64,000 nt of DNA from Sinorhizobium sp. A49 (GTDB lineage Bacteria > Pseudomonadota > Alphaproteobacteria > Rhizobiales > Rhizobiaceae). Below are positions 25,796-34,664 of the stretch, in pieces. Each line of letters begins with the position of its first letter. Position 1 is the stretch's first letter. The stretch covers positions 1-64,000 of the forward strand of contig NZ_MUNW01000055.1 of assembly GCF_002002725.1 (NCBI RefSeq), given 5' to 3'. Made by a program: the position numbers and the translations under genes. A model generated the notes under the pieces. The model did not search any database. It saw only the letters and a list, made by a program, of their open reading frames with translations, and was not told the DNA's origin.

Positions 25796-27241
25796 TCATT
25801 GAAAAACGGGTTCGGTTTGAAGGCGCGCAACGGCGCGCCACTCTGCGGCGTAATCGGAAATGGCGGCCGTGAGGGGCGGGACATCCGGGGGCTCGGCCAG
25901 GGATAGCGGTGCCGGCCGTGCCCGAGTGCGTTGACCGGCAAGCAGAGCAGCACCGGACGCAACGCCGTAAGCATCGAGATTGAACCGGACCTGCCGGCCC
26001 GGCAGCAATGCCGCGACGAGACGCACGTAAAGCGGGTCGCGCAGGAAGCTGCCGTCGAGAACGACGAGCGGTCCCGCCCCCAGAGCCTCGACGCATTCGG
26101 CGGTCAACAGCGCGCAGTAGATGAGGGCCAGAGCCTTGCGCTCCATCGCGGTTTTGGGTTCCGGCCCGGTGATATGACCGTGACCGGCGCTACCGGGAAA
26201 CAGGCCGTTATCGTCGCCGAAGGATGGCAGCGCCATGGTCTTCAACGCGATCAATTGCCGAACGATTTGTTCAGGCACAGGTCCATCCGGCTGCCCGCCA
26301 CCTGCCACATGTGAGAATTCGCGCCCGCCCATGGTCAGCACGCCGCCGAGCGCATTGCCGAAAACGTCGCTGTTGAGCGTCATGCCCCTGTCTTCATCGA
26401 GCCGGTCGAGGGGCGTCTGCCCGCAGAAACCGACAATCCAGGTGCCGGTGGAAATGACGGTGAAATCGCGCAGTCCCGCAGCATGGTAGCGGTAGTGATT
26501 GAGGCTGCTGTCGTGCGCGCCGGTAAGGATACGAAGATCCTGCGGCAAGCCATGACGGCGTGCCAGTTCCACGCGCACCGGCCCGAGATCCTGCCAGGCG
26601 TCGGCAAAGGGTGGCATCAGCCGGCCCCAGCCGCGCTGATCGACGATCGGGGCGAAATGCCTCTCCGCCACGTTCCAGAGATGGGACTGGGCGCCGAGCA
26701 GGCTTGTCTCCGCGCTCGCCACACCGGAGAGACGCCACGCCCAGTATTGCGGCAGGCCGAGATACCATCGCGCCCGCGAAAACGCCTGCGGTTCACACTC
26801 CTGCATCCAGTAGAGCTGCCGGGCCTGATGGGTCGCGGCATGCATCGTTGCACTGCCGCGATCGAAGAAAGAACCGGAGAGCGGAGCATAGCCCGCCCGG
26901 ATAACCTCGGGCGGCGCCTGTTCATAATCGATCATCGGCAGGGCCGCGCCGTCACCGCTATCCGGATCGTCTCCGACCAGCAGGCCGCCGGAACCATGCC
27001 CGGAGGCGTCGAAGGTCGAAAGCGGGTGGCGCCGGGCAAGCTGTGCGAGGCCGGAAAAGACCCACTCGCCGATCGCAACAAGATCATGATGACGCCAGGG
27101 CGGCCCAGGCAACACCGGATTGGGGATGCTGAGCGTCTCAAGCACGACACCATCCGCCGTGACGGCATTGAGCTTGACGTTGGTCTTGCCGACGTCGAGC
27201 ACGGCGATAGTGCCCTGCTCGCTCAGTGATGGTGTTGGCAT
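25796..27241 (-). CDS. FGGY-family carbohydrate kinase
   Basis: A 481-residue sugar kinase with both actin-like domains. AVLDVGKTNVKL (residues 13-24) is the N-terminal phosphate loop, ILTGAHDSSLNHYR carries the catalytic-base aspartate, and VISTGTWIVGF is the second-domain phosphate motif. The usual C-terminal FGGY signature is not obvious, as in the L-rhamnulokinase/L-fuculokinase-like branch found in rhizobia. It is expected to phosphorylate a ketose made by the neighbouring epimerase and feed the class II aldolase. It is separated from the epimerase gene by 51 bases. The exact substrate is inferred, not seen. Confidence 0.86.
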   Translation of the reverse strand: MPTPSLSEQGTIAVLDVGKTNVKLNAVTADGVVLETLSIPNPVLPGPPWRHHDLVAIGEWVFSGLAQLARRHPLSTFDASGHGSGGLLVGDDPDSGDGAALPMIDYEQAPPEVIRAGYAPLSGSFFDRGSATMHAATHQARQLYWMQECEPQAFSRARWYLGLPQYWAWRLSGVASAETSLLGAQSHLWNVAERHFAPIVDQRGWGRLMPPFADAWQDLGPVRVELARRHGLPQDLRILTGAHDSSLNHYRYHAAGLRDFTVISTGTWIVGFCGQTPLDRLDEDRGMTLNSDVFGNALGGVLTMGGREFSHVAGGGQPDGPVPEQIVRQLIALKTMALPSFGDDNGLFPGSAGHGHITGPEPKTAMERKALALIYCALLTAECVEALGAGPLVVLDGSFLRDPLYVRLVAALLPGRQVRFNLDAYGVASGAALLAGQRTRARPAPLSLAEPPDVPPLTAAISDYAAEWRAVARLQTEPVFQ

Positions 27242-27292
27242 GATGCAGCACCTCCCCTCAGATGTCCGGACCGCCAGAGACCGACCTGCCTA

Positions 27293-28141
27293 CTAGATCA
27301 GGCCGTATTGTTTGGCCTTGTTGCGCAGGAATGGCAGGCCGTTGCCCATCACTTCCTCCTCGTCCTTGGCGACCGGCCGCCAGACAGCGAGGCCGTAAGC
27401 CACTTCCGGCGGCATGTTGATGAAGCTCTCCATGGCAAGCCCCCCCTTGAAGCCGATCGCCGAAAGCGTCGCGAAGATCTCGTCCCAGGCGCAGTTGCCG
27501 TAGCCCGGCGTGCCGCGGTCGCTCTCCGAAAGATGGATGTATTTGATATGCTCACGCGCATCGAGAATGCCGGTGCCGATGCCCTTTTCCTCGATGTTCA
27601 TGTGGTAGGTGTCGAGATGCACGAACACATTGTCGGCGCCGACGCGCCTGATCATGTCGACGGCCTGCCAGCCCGTGTTGATGAGATGGTTTTCGTAGCG
27701 GTTGACCGCCTCGACGCCGAGCTCGATGCCGCGCGACTTCGCGTGTTTTGCCGCGGCCTGCAGCACGCGGGCGATGTTGTCGTATTCGGCCTCGGTCGGC
27801 GGAACGCCGGTGCGCTCGCCGATGCCGCCATAGATGACGCCGGACAATGCTTCGCCGCCGAGATCGGCCGTCTTGTCGATCGCGATCTTCAGGTGCTCGA
27901 TCGCCGCGTCGGGCCGGACCGACGCCCAGGCGCGCTCGGGAAGACCGAGCGAGCAGACGGCGCGCAGCTTGTTCTTTTCCAGGAGCGCCTTGGTGTGGGC
28001 GGTGTCGACCGCCGGCGGATTGAGCATCGGAATCTCGATGAAATCGACCTTGTACTTGACCGCGGCTGCGACCGCACGCTCGGCACCCGGCCGATCCCAA
28101 TTCATGGTCCACATGCTCGTATGGACGCCAAAACCCTGCAT
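27293..28141 (-). CDS. Sugar phosphate isomerase/epimerase, ketose 3-epimerase-like
   Basis: A 282-residue AP-endonuclease-2-type TIM barrel. The metal ligands of D-tagatose/D-psicose 3-epimerases are recognisable: the glutamate in GVEAVNRYENHL, aspartate in HLDTYHMNIEEKG, the histidine in IHLSESDRG and glutamate in AMESFINMP. The start at 28141 (MQGFGVHTSMW) is chosen because it lies two bases after the permease stop. The frame stays open far upstream but that part is the antisense shadow of the permease in another frame, not a fusion. It likely interconverts ketoses before phosphorylation by the adjacent FGGY kinase. Confidence 0.87.
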   Translation of the reverse strand: MQGFGVHTSMWTMNWDRPGAERAVAAAVKYKVDFIEIPMLNPPAVDTAHTKALLEKNKLRAVCSLGLPERAWASVRPDAAIEHLKIAIDKTADLGGEALSGVIYGGIGERTGVPPTEAEYDNIARVLQAAAKHAKSRGIELGVEAVNRYENHLINTGWQAVDMIRRVGADNVFVHLDTYHMNIEEKGIGTGILDAREHIKYIHLSESDRGTPGYGNCAWDEIFATLSAIGFKGGLAMESFINMPPEVAYGLAVWRPVAKDEEEVMGNGLPFLRNKAKQYGLI

Positions 28142-28143
28142 GA

Positions 28144-29142
28144 TCACGTTCCTTTTCTGACAAATGAAATTTTGAACTTGGAGGCGGCGAAGCGCAGCAC
28201 CATGACGCCGACGAGCAACAGGCCCCAGACCGCGGTGGCGAGATGCTGGTTGGCGCCGATCAGGTTGAGCCCTGACGACAGCAACTGCAGCACGACGAGC
28301 GCCACGAACACCGGGATCACCCGGCCGAAGCCGCCGAACGGATTGACGCCGCCGAGGAAGCAGGCGAGCACCGTGATCAGCAGGTAGGATTCGCCGTGGC
28401 CGATGCGCACCGAGTTGAACCGCGCCAGCATGATGATACCGGCAACGGCACACATCGCCCCGGAGAGCGTGTAAACGAGCACGATCACCTTGCGGGTGTT
28501 GATGCCGGAGTAGCGTGTCGCCTCGAGATTGGAGCCGATCATATAGGTGTTGAAGCCGAGCTTGGTGCGGGTCAGAAGCAGATGCCAGGCCAGCACGCAG
28601 CCAATGAAGACGATCAGCGGTATCGGTATGCCGGCGATAGAACCGTGCCCCAGCGGCCCGATGAAAGCCGGGAAACCCGATACGTCGCCGCCGCGCGTCA
28701 AAAACTCGCCGAGACCGCGCAGGAAGATCATCATCGACAGCGAGACGAGGATCGGATGCGCGCGGGTAAACGCGATCACCAGGCCCATGACAACGCCGCT
28801 TGCGGCACCGACCATGACGGCAAGGATGCAACCAAGCGCGAAGGCGCCGGCACCGGCATCGGCTCCGCCATTTGCCTGCAGCACCCAGGCAAGCGTCAGC
28901 CCGGCAATATTGGCGGTGAAGGTCACGGCAAGGTTCAGGCCGCCGGTGAGGATCGGCAGCAGCATCGCCAGCGTCAGCAACCCGAGCTCGGGAAGCTGGA
29001 ACGCAACCGAGCCGAAGGTCGCAGCGCTCAGGAACTGCGGCGAGGCAAGGCCGAACACCAGGATGACCGCGACCAGCGCCAGGCCGGGACCCGCCATCTC
29101 CGGGCCGAACCATGCCTTCAGGCGTTCCGAAAAGGAGGTCAT
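28144..29142 (-). CDS. Sugar ABC transporter permease (RbsC family), second
   Basis: A 332-residue inner-membrane permease of the branched-chain/ribose class with about 8-10 hydrophobic helices, starting at ALVAVILVFGLASPQF. The conserved EAA-like cytoplasmic loop is seen in GLNTYMIGSNLEATRYSG-like sequence (residues about 180-200). It overlaps the preceding permease gene by four bases. Two different permeases imply a heterodimeric channel, as in RhaPQ or LsrCD-type transporters, energised by the double ATPase upstream. Confidence 0.92.
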   Translation of the reverse strand: MTSFSERLKAWFGPEMAGPGLALVAVILVFGLASPQFLSAATFGSVAFQLPELGLLTLAMLLPILTGGLNLAVTFTANIAGLTLAWVLQANGGADAGAGAFALGCILAVMVGAASGVVMGLVIAFTRAHPILVSLSMMIFLRGLGEFLTRGGDVSGFPAFIGPLGHGSIAGIPIPLIVFIGCVLAWHLLLTRTKLGFNTYMIGSNLEATRYSGINTRKVIVLVYTLSGAMCAVAGIIMLARFNSVRIGHGESYLLITVLACFLGGVNPFGGFGRVIPVFVALVVLQLLSSGLNLIGANQHLATAVWGLLLVGVMVLRFAASKFKISFVRKGT

Positions 29143-30140
29143 CGGCGTGCACCTTTCTGGCTGGCGAAGGGCAGAAGCCGTTCGATGCTGGTGTTGGAAA
29201 GGGTGATGGCGATCAGGATGATGGCGCCGACGATCATCTTGAAGGCGAAGGGAGAAACGCCCATCAGGTTCAAACCGTTCTGGGTGATGGCGATGAGAAG
29301 CACGCCGAGCACGCAGCCGAGCACCGAGCCCTTGCCGCCGCCGAGCCTGGCGCCACCGAGAACGACGGCAGCGAGTACATCGAGTTCGCGCCCATAAAGT
29401 GCGTTCGGCACAACTTCCTGGGCGTAATGCGCCTGCACCAGCCCGCCGATGCCGGCCATAAGGCCGAGCCAGCCGAAAGCGATGAACTGCATGGCGCCGA
29501 TGTTGATGCCGAAGCGGCGCGCGCCTTCCGGATTATCGCCGAAAGCGTAGAGCTGCCGGCCGGTGGTCGTGCGGGTGATCAGCACCCAGGTGGCGACGAC
29601 GCACAGCACCATCACCAGCACCGGAAGCGTGATCTCGATCCAACTGCCATCGGCCGTTTCATGCTCGAACAGCACGACGCGATCCGTCAGCCATTCCGGC
29701 AGGTCGTAGATCGACACGCCCTTGGTGAAGAACATCAGGAGGCCGAAGTAGATGTTGAAGGTGGATATCGTCGCAACGATCGAGATGATGCGGAAGCGAT
29801 GGATCAGGAGCGCATTGACCGCGCCGAGGCAGATGCCGATCGATCCGGCAATCACAAGACCGGAGATCCAACCCCCGCCTCCGATCCAGCCGAGCGCGAT
29901 CGCAGTGCCGTACTGCACGACCGAGGCGGCGACCGCGAAAGAGATGTCGATGCCGCCGGCGATCAGCACGACCAGCAGTCCGACGGCGAAGATGATGTTG
30001 ACCGAACTGGTGTTCAAGAGATCGAAGGCGTTGCCGATCGAGAAGAAATTCGTCGTGGCAAACGACAGCACCGTGCAGATGACGGCAATCACGGCGATGA
30101 GCGCGACCTCGGTCGCATGGGTGCGGGCGAAACTATGCAT
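29139..30140 (-). CDS. Sugar ABC transporter permease (RbsC family), first
   Basis: A 333-residue permease of the ribose/rhamnose transporter class: a cytoplasmic MHSFARTHATE start, then many hydrophobic helices, and the conserved loop TRTTTGRQLYAFGDNPEGARRFGI characteristic of RbsC-like permeases (kept here in position only). The frame is open to 30185, but ATG 30140 is preferred since it overlaps the ATPase stop by only eight bases and gives a standard N-terminus. It pairs with the permease downstream. Confidence 0.9.
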   Translation of the reverse strand: MHSFARTHATEVALIAVIAVICTVLSFATTNFFSIGNAFDLLNTSSVNIIFAVGLLVVLIAGGIDISFAVAASVVQYGTAIALGWIGGGGWISGLVIAGSIGICLGAVNALLIHRFRIISIVATISTFNIYFGLLMFFTKGVSIYDLPEWLTDRVVLFEHETADGSWIEITLPVLVMVLCVVATWVLITRTTTGRQLYAFGDNPEGARRFGINIGAMQFIAFGWLGLMAGIGGLVQAHYAQEVVPNALYGRELDVLAAVVLGGARLGGGKGSVLGCVLGVLLIAITQNGLNLMGVSPFAFKMIVGAIILIAITLSNTSIERLLPFASQKGARR

Positions 30141-31647
30141 AGACCGCCCCCTCGATCTCGGCGAGCGGAACGCTGCGCGGATCATAACTGCCGACGATGC
30201 GGCCCTGCGCCATATGCAGGACGCGATCGGCGTTGAAATAGACTTCGGGGACCTCGTCAGAAATCAGAATGATCGCGAGACCCGTTTCGGCAAGTTTGGC
30301 GACGATGTCGAAGATGCCGGCGCGCGCGCCGACATCGACACCAACCGTGGGCGCGTCGAGGATCAACAGCTTCGGATCGGTTGCCAGCCACTTGGCAATG
30401 GCGATGCGCTGCTGGTTGCCGCCTGATAGCGTCGAGATCGCATCGCTTTGCAGGCCGATCTTCACGCCGAGATCGGCGATCCAGCCGGCAACGAGCTTGC
30501 GCTTGCGCTCATCCGACAGGAAGCCGCCGGAAACGATCTTGCCAAGCGAACTGATGACGAGATTGTCGGCGATCGACTGCGGTTGGATGAGGCCGAGCGA
30601 CAGGCGATCCTCCGAGAGATAGGCGACACCCGCCTTGATCGCATCGCGGTTGGAGGAGAAATGGACCGGCTTGCCCTCAAGGGTGATTGTACCCGTGGCC
30701 GGCTGCAGCATGCCGAACAGTGTTTGCGCAAGCTCGGTTCGCCCGGCGCCGAGAAGGCCGGTGATACCCAGCGTCTCGCCGCGCTGGACCGTCAGCGATA
30801 TGTCGTCGAACTGGCCCGGGCGGCTCAGGCCCTTTACTTCGAGGACGACCGGCTGATCCGGCCTGGATTTGGCGCGAACCTGCTGGTCGAACGTCTTGCC
30901 GGTCATCAGCTCGGTGATGCGCGACTGCGTCATGCCGGCGGCGGGATAAACGCCGACCAGCGCGCCATCGCGCAACACGGTAATGCGGCTTGAAATTTCC
31001 AGCACTTCCGCCAGGCGGTGGCTGACGAAGACGACGGCGACGCCGGAGGCCGAAAGGCCGCGCACGATGTCGAGCAGGTGGTCGGTTTCCGATTGCGTCA
31101 GCGATGCGGTCGGCTCGTCCATGAAGACCAGCTTCGCTTCGCCGACGAGCGCGCGGGCAATGGCCACGATCTGGCGCTGGGCAATGGCATATTCCTTGAG
31201 CGGCAGATCGACGTCGAGCGTGATGCCGAGACGCTCAAGTGCATCCGTCGCGATCTTGCGCATGCGGCCGTAGTCGACAAGCTTCGGCCAGCGGCCGAGA
31301 ACGGTCTGGAAGGCGATGTTTTCGGCAACGCTCATTTCGGGGAAAAGTGCCAGATCCTGCCAGATCACCTGAATGCCGCGATCCTGGGCAGTCACCGGCG
31401 ACATGTGCGAGTAGGTTTCGCCGTCATAGTCGATCGAGGCGCCGTCGGCCGGACGATAAACACCGGTGATGATCTTGATCAGGGTGCTCTTGCCGCAGCC
31501 GTTTTCGCCGGCAAGGCAATGGACCTCGCCCGGGCGAACGTCGAAGCTCACATTCTTGAGGGCCTTGACGCCACCGAAGGTCATGTTGATGTCGTGCAGG
31601 GACAGAAGCGGCTTTTCGCTGCCTCCCGTGATCGCAAGCTGTTGCAT
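30133..31647 (-). CDS. Sugar ABC transporter ATP-binding protein, double-ABC (RbsA/MglA type)
   Basis: A 504-residue fused ATPase with two nucleotide-binding domains. The first has Walker A GENGCGKSTLI (about residue 49) and Walker B LVFMDEPTASL; the second has a degenerate Walker A GLLGAGRTELA (about 296), as usual for the RbsA family, and the signature LSGGNQQR with LLILDAPTVGVD. It energises the two downstream permeases. It follows the binding-protein gene after a 183-base gap that holds two hairpins. Confidence 0.95.
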   Translation of the reverse strand: MQQLAITGGSEKPLLSLHDINMTFGGVKALKNVSFDVRPGEVHCLAGENGCGKSTLIKIITGVYRPADGASIDYDGETYSHMSPVTAQDRGIQVIWQDLALFPEMSVAENIAFQTVLGRWPKLVDYGRMRKIATDALERLGITLDVDLPLKEYAIAQRQIVAIARALVGEAKLVFMDEPTASLTQSETDHLLDIVRGLSASGVAVVFVSHRLAEVLEISSRITVLRDGALVGVYPAAGMTQSRITELMTGKTFDQQVRAKSRPDQPVVLEVKGLSRPGQFDDISLTVQRGETLGITGLLGAGRTELAQTLFGMLQPATGTITLEGKPVHFSSNRDAIKAGVAYLSEDRLSLGLIQPQSIADNLVISSLGKIVSGGFLSDERKRKLVAGWIADLGVKIGLQSDAISTLSGGNQQRIAIAKWLATDPKLLILDAPTVGVDVGARAGIFDIVAKLAETGLAIILISDEVPEVYFNADRVLHMAQGRIVGSYDPRSVPLAEIEGAVYA

Positions 31648-31686
31648 GAACGTGTGCCCTAAGGACCGTTTTTGAAGGACGTGCCA

Positions 31687-31724
31687 GGCCGGCCGAAGCC
31701 GGCCCAGCAGCCGGGAGAACCCGG
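31687..31724 (-). terminator. Tandem hairpins between binding-protein and ATPase genes
   Basis: Two stems lie in the gap after the binding-protein gene. The first, read on the minus strand, is GGCCGGC-TTCG-GCCGGCC, a 7-bp GC stem with the very stable UUCG tetraloop (31687-31704). The second is CCGGG-TTCT-CCCGG (31711-31724). No T-run follows, so these more likely stop 3' exonucleases or cause partial termination, giving more binding protein than membrane components. Confidence 0.6.
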
Positions 31725-31830
31725 TGCATGCTCCCCTGAGGCTTGGTCGCCCCGGGGATTAAGACATGCAACAATTCAAGGTGCGGCAGCGGCCGGTGCG
31801 CGTCTGATGCGGGCCGGCCACTGGGGCAGA

Positions 31831-32823
31831 TCAGAGCCCCATCGCCGCGAGGTCGGCGACCGTATCCTTGTTGATCGGCACGAGCTGATCGACGATGATG
31901 TTGCGGTTTTCGAAGTCCGGCTTGACCTTGCCGAGACCTTCGATCTCGTCGCCGTCCTTGACCTCTTCACCCTTCATCAGCTTGTCGGCGAGCGTCACGA
32001 ACACCTCGCCCGCCTGCTTCGGATTCCACATGAAGCCGCCGGAGATCGCATCCGATTTCACCAGCTTCTGACCCTGGCCTGGCGAGAACGGGCCGAACAC
32101 GAAGATCTCACCGACCTTGCGGCGCTCTTCGACGGCACGGCCTGCCCCGATCGGTCCCTGGCTGCCGAAGGCGAGGAAGCCTTTAAGGTTCGGGTGGGCC
32201 GAGATCAGGTCGAGTGCGGTCGAGCGGCTCTTGTCGACGTCCTCGGCGACGCCGTAGCGTTCGCCGACCAGCGTCATGTCAGGGTGGTTCTTCTTGATAT
32301 AGGCGATCGCCGCATCGGCCCAGGCATTGTGCAACGGCACGGTCAGCGAGCCGACGAAGACGGCATATTCGCCCTTGCCACCCATCTTCTCGGCGAGCAG
32401 CTTGCCGTGCGCCTCACCGAAACCGGTCGAAGACGCCAGCTCGAAGTCCCAGTCGGCGCCCTTCTGGCTCGGCGATTCATGGGTAATGACGATGATGCCC
32501 TTTTCCTTGGCCTTGGTCAGAACCGGTTCCAGAACCTTGGCATCGTTGGGCACGACGCCGATGACCTTCACGCCCTGGGCGATCAGATCCTCGATGGCGC
32601 GCACCTGCAGCGCCGGGTCGGCGCTGGTCGGGCCGACCATGAAGGCGTCGATACCGAGCTTTTGGCCCCGTTCCTTGATACCGGCCTCCATGGCGTTGAA
32701 CCACGGGATGCCGCCGATCTTGACCACGACGCCGACCTTGCCGGCCTCCTGGGCGAATGCGGCAGCCGCACCGGCAAGCGAAAGCGATGTCGCCAGAGCG
32801 GCGACCAGAATTTTCTTGATCAT
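31831..32823 (-). CDS. Sugar ABC transporter periplasmic binding protein (RbsB family)
   Basis: A 330-residue periplasmic binding protein with signal peptide MIKKILVAALATSLSLAGAA ending near AFAQE. The mature part has the RbsB fold: VGVVVKIGGIPWFNAMEAG at its start, the hinge-region blocks GVVPNDAKVLEPVLTKA and VITHESPSQ, and a late QGPIGAGRAVEE. The ATG at 32823 has a GGAGGAGA ribosome site; the open frame further upstream has no role. It is the first gene of the minus-strand operon, divergent from the LacI gene, and is probably the most strongly expressed. The ligand is an unknown sugar, perhaps of the rhamnose/fucose/ketose type. Confidence 0.92.
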   Translation of the reverse strand: MIKKILVAALATSLSLAGAAAAFAQEAGKVGVVVKIGGIPWFNAMEAGIKERGQKLGIDAFMVGPTSADPALQVRAIEDLIAQGVKVIGVVPNDAKVLEPVLTKAKEKGIIVITHESPSQKGADWDFELASSTGFGEAHGKLLAEKMGGKGEYAVFVGSLTVPLHNAWADAAIAYIKKNHPDMTLVGERYGVAEDVDKSRSTALDLISAHPNLKGFLAFGSQGPIGAGRAVEERRKVGEIFVFGPFSPGQGQKLVKSDAISGGFMWNPKQAGEVFVTLADKLMKGEEVKDGDEIEGLGKVKPDFENRNIIVDQLVPINKDTVADLAAMGL

Positions 32824-32953
32824 GTCTCTCCTCCACCGTTCCCCATGGGGAACACGCCCGGCTGCAAAAGCGCCGGCCTCCAGTTTCAAATCGCAACTGG
32901 CTGGGAACGAATTCCCGCCTCCCTGATCGCCGCCTCCTCAGACGGCCCATCAT

Positions 32954-33009
32954 TTTGCACAATCGATATTTCTTGTTTGCACAATCGATGGTGCAAAGAC
33001 TATTGTGCA
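32954..33009. promoter_or_regulatory. Repeated LacI operator half-sites in divergent promoter region
   Basis: TTTGCACAATCGAT occurs twice as a direct repeat (32954-32967 and 32976-32989), spaced 22 bases apart, about two helical turns. The core TGCACAAT also occurs inverted, ATTGTGCA, at 33002-33009, and GTGCAA inverted at 32991-32996 makes TTGCAC-8-GTGCAA. This cluster lies between the binding-protein gene and the LacI-family gene, the expected place for its operators and for the control of both promoters. Confidence 0.65.
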
Positions 33010-33064
33010 GACTTAATCTTTCGTCAAGAGGAAATCGGCACTAAGACGATGAGGGAGGCCCACG

Positions 33065-34123
33065 ATGACGAAGACCAGCAAGAAGAAGGCGACGATCTAC
33101 GACTTATCGGTGCTGTCAGGCAGCTCACCTTCAACCGTGAGTGCGGTTCTGAACGGAACCTGGCAGAAGCGGCGGATCAAGGAGAGCACGGCGGCACTGA
33201 TCCGGGATCTGGCGGAGACCCACCAATATACCGCCAACCGCCAGGCACGCGGCTTGCGCAGTTCGCGCTCCGGCCTCATCGGCCTCCTGCTGCCCGTCCA
33301 TGACAACCGCTACTTTTCCTCGATGGCGCAGACCTTCGAAGCGCATGTCAGAAGCAAGGGGCAATGCCCGATCGTCGTCAGCGCCAGCCGTGACCCGGAA
33401 GAGGAACGCAAGACGGCCGAAACGCTGATCTCCTACTCGATCGACGAACTGTTCATCTGCGGCGCGACCGACCCGGATGGCGTGCACGAAGTCTGCGAAA
33501 CCGTGGGCCTGAGGCACATCAACATCGACCTGCCCGGGACCAAGGTTCCGTCCGTCATCAGCGACAACTACCAAGGCGGGCGCATGCTGACGGAGGCGAT
33601 CATCCGCCACTTCCCAGCGGATCAGCCGCTTCGCCCGGACGAACTCTACCTCTTCGGCGGTCGCGACGACCACGCCAGCCGCGAGCGTATCCGCGGGTTC
33701 CGCGCAGTGAAGCGCGAACTATTGGGTGACGATCCGGACGGCTGCATCCAGCCGACCGGCTACGCCCCCAACAACGCCAGGCTCGCCTTCGAAGCCTTCT
33801 ACGAAAAACACGGCAAGCTGCCGCGCGGCGTGTTCATCAACTCCTCGATCAACTTCGAGGGCCTATTGCGTTTCATGGCGGGCCACCCGCACGAGAACTT
33901 CGCCGACCTGACCGTCGGCTGCTACGACTACGACCCCTTCGCCTCGTTCCTGCCCTTCCCCGTCATCATGATCCGCCAGGATGTCGAGGGCATGATCACC
34001 AAGGCATTCGAGGTGATCGAGGAAGGGCGGCCACAGCCGCGTATTCACCTGATCAGTCCCGAGCTCGTCCAGCCGCGCACCGCGCTGACCGGACCGCTCG
34101 ACGCGCTTAAGGATATCGGCTGA
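33065..34123 (+). CDS. LacI-family transcriptional regulator of the sugar operon
   Basis: A 352-residue LacI/GalR regulator. The helix-turn-helix at about residues 10-30 (ATIYDLSVLSGSSPSTVSAV) is followed by the hinge-type NRQARGLRSSRSGLIGLLLP and a periplasmic-binding-protein-like effector domain. The hinge helix lacks the classical NxxAR-LA spacing but keeps ARGLR. It is divergent from the ABC operon, with 241 bases between, containing repeated TGCACAAT operators, so it very likely represses that operon until the sugar or its phosphate binds. GAGGGAGG precedes the ATG. Confidence 0.92.
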   Translation: MTKTSKKKATIYDLSVLSGSSPSTVSAVLNGTWQKRRIKESTAALIRDLAETHQYTANRQARGLRSSRSGLIGLLLPVHDNRYFSSMAQTFEAHVRSKGQCPIVVSASRDPEEERKTAETLISYSIDELFICGATDPDGVHEVCETVGLRHINIDLPGTKVPSVISDNYQGGRMLTEAIIRHFPADQPLRPDELYLFGGRDDHASRERIRGFRAVKRELLGDDPDGCIQPTGYAPNNARLAFEAFYEKHGKLPRGVFINSSINFEGLLRFMAGHPHENFADLTVGCYDYDPFASFLPFPVIMIRQDVEGMITKAFEVIEEGRPQPRIHLISPELVQPRTALTGPLDALKDIG

Positions 34124-34211
34124 CACAGTGCGCCACTGAATTTTCGGCCAATTCGCATATTTGCCAACGATTCATCTGTACATATATCGAAATTCCACGT
34201 ATTTTTTGGAA

Positions 34212-34661
34212 ATGGATGAGATTGACAGAAAAATCATTGGAATTCTCGCGCAGGACTCCCGCAGGTCGCTGACCGATATCGGTGCGGCGGTGGAGTTGTC
34301 GCCCTCCTCGGTCAATGAGCGCATCCGCCGGCTCGTCACAAGCGGAGTTGTCCGCCGTTTCACCATCGACGCCGACCATCGCGCGCTCGGACTTGACGTA
34401 CTCGCCTTCGTCTGGGTCGGGCTGTCCCCGGATGCGGATGAGGAAGCGTTTCGCACCTTCATGGCCGACCACCCTTCCGTTGCGGAATGTCACCACGTCA
34501 CCGGCGCCTGGTCCTATTGCGTCAAGGTACGCATGCCGTCGCTTGGCGATATCGAGCCTTTCCTGGCCGAGCTCAAGCGTCGCCGGTTTCTCGCTCGCAG
34601 CGAGACCGTGATTGCTCTTTCGACCGTCAGGGAAACCCAGTTCACCAGCCCGGAGCGCTGA
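34212..34661 (+). CDS. Lrp/AsnC-family transcriptional regulator
   Basis: A 149-residue Lrp/AsnC protein: N-terminal winged helix (MDEIDRKIIGILAQDSRRSL, then VELSPSSVNERIRRL) and a C-terminal RAM effector domain containing the amino-acid-binding GAWSYCVKVR segment. The ATG at 34212 is chosen since the family begins with this LDxxDxKIL-like stretch; the 17 upstream codons are extra. It ends three bases before the LysE-type exporter gene and very likely controls it in response to an amino acid. A plus-strand two-gene operon. Confidence 0.92.
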   Translation: MDEIDRKIIGILAQDSRRSLTDIGAAVELSPSSVNERIRRLVTSGVVRRFTIDADHRALGLDVLAFVWVGLSPDADEEAFRTFMADHPSVAECHHVTGAWSYCVKVRMPSLGDIEPFLAELKRRRFLARSETVIALSTVRETQFTSPER

Positions 34662-34664
34662 GCG

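Noticed and set aside
27293-29152. A 619-codon minus-strand frame that could be read as a fusion of a permease-like region to the epimerase.
   Set aside because: The upstream half is an out-of-frame shadow of the real permease gene at 28144-29142; its translation is Arg/Cys-rich with no family motif, and the epimerase has its own ATG at 28141.
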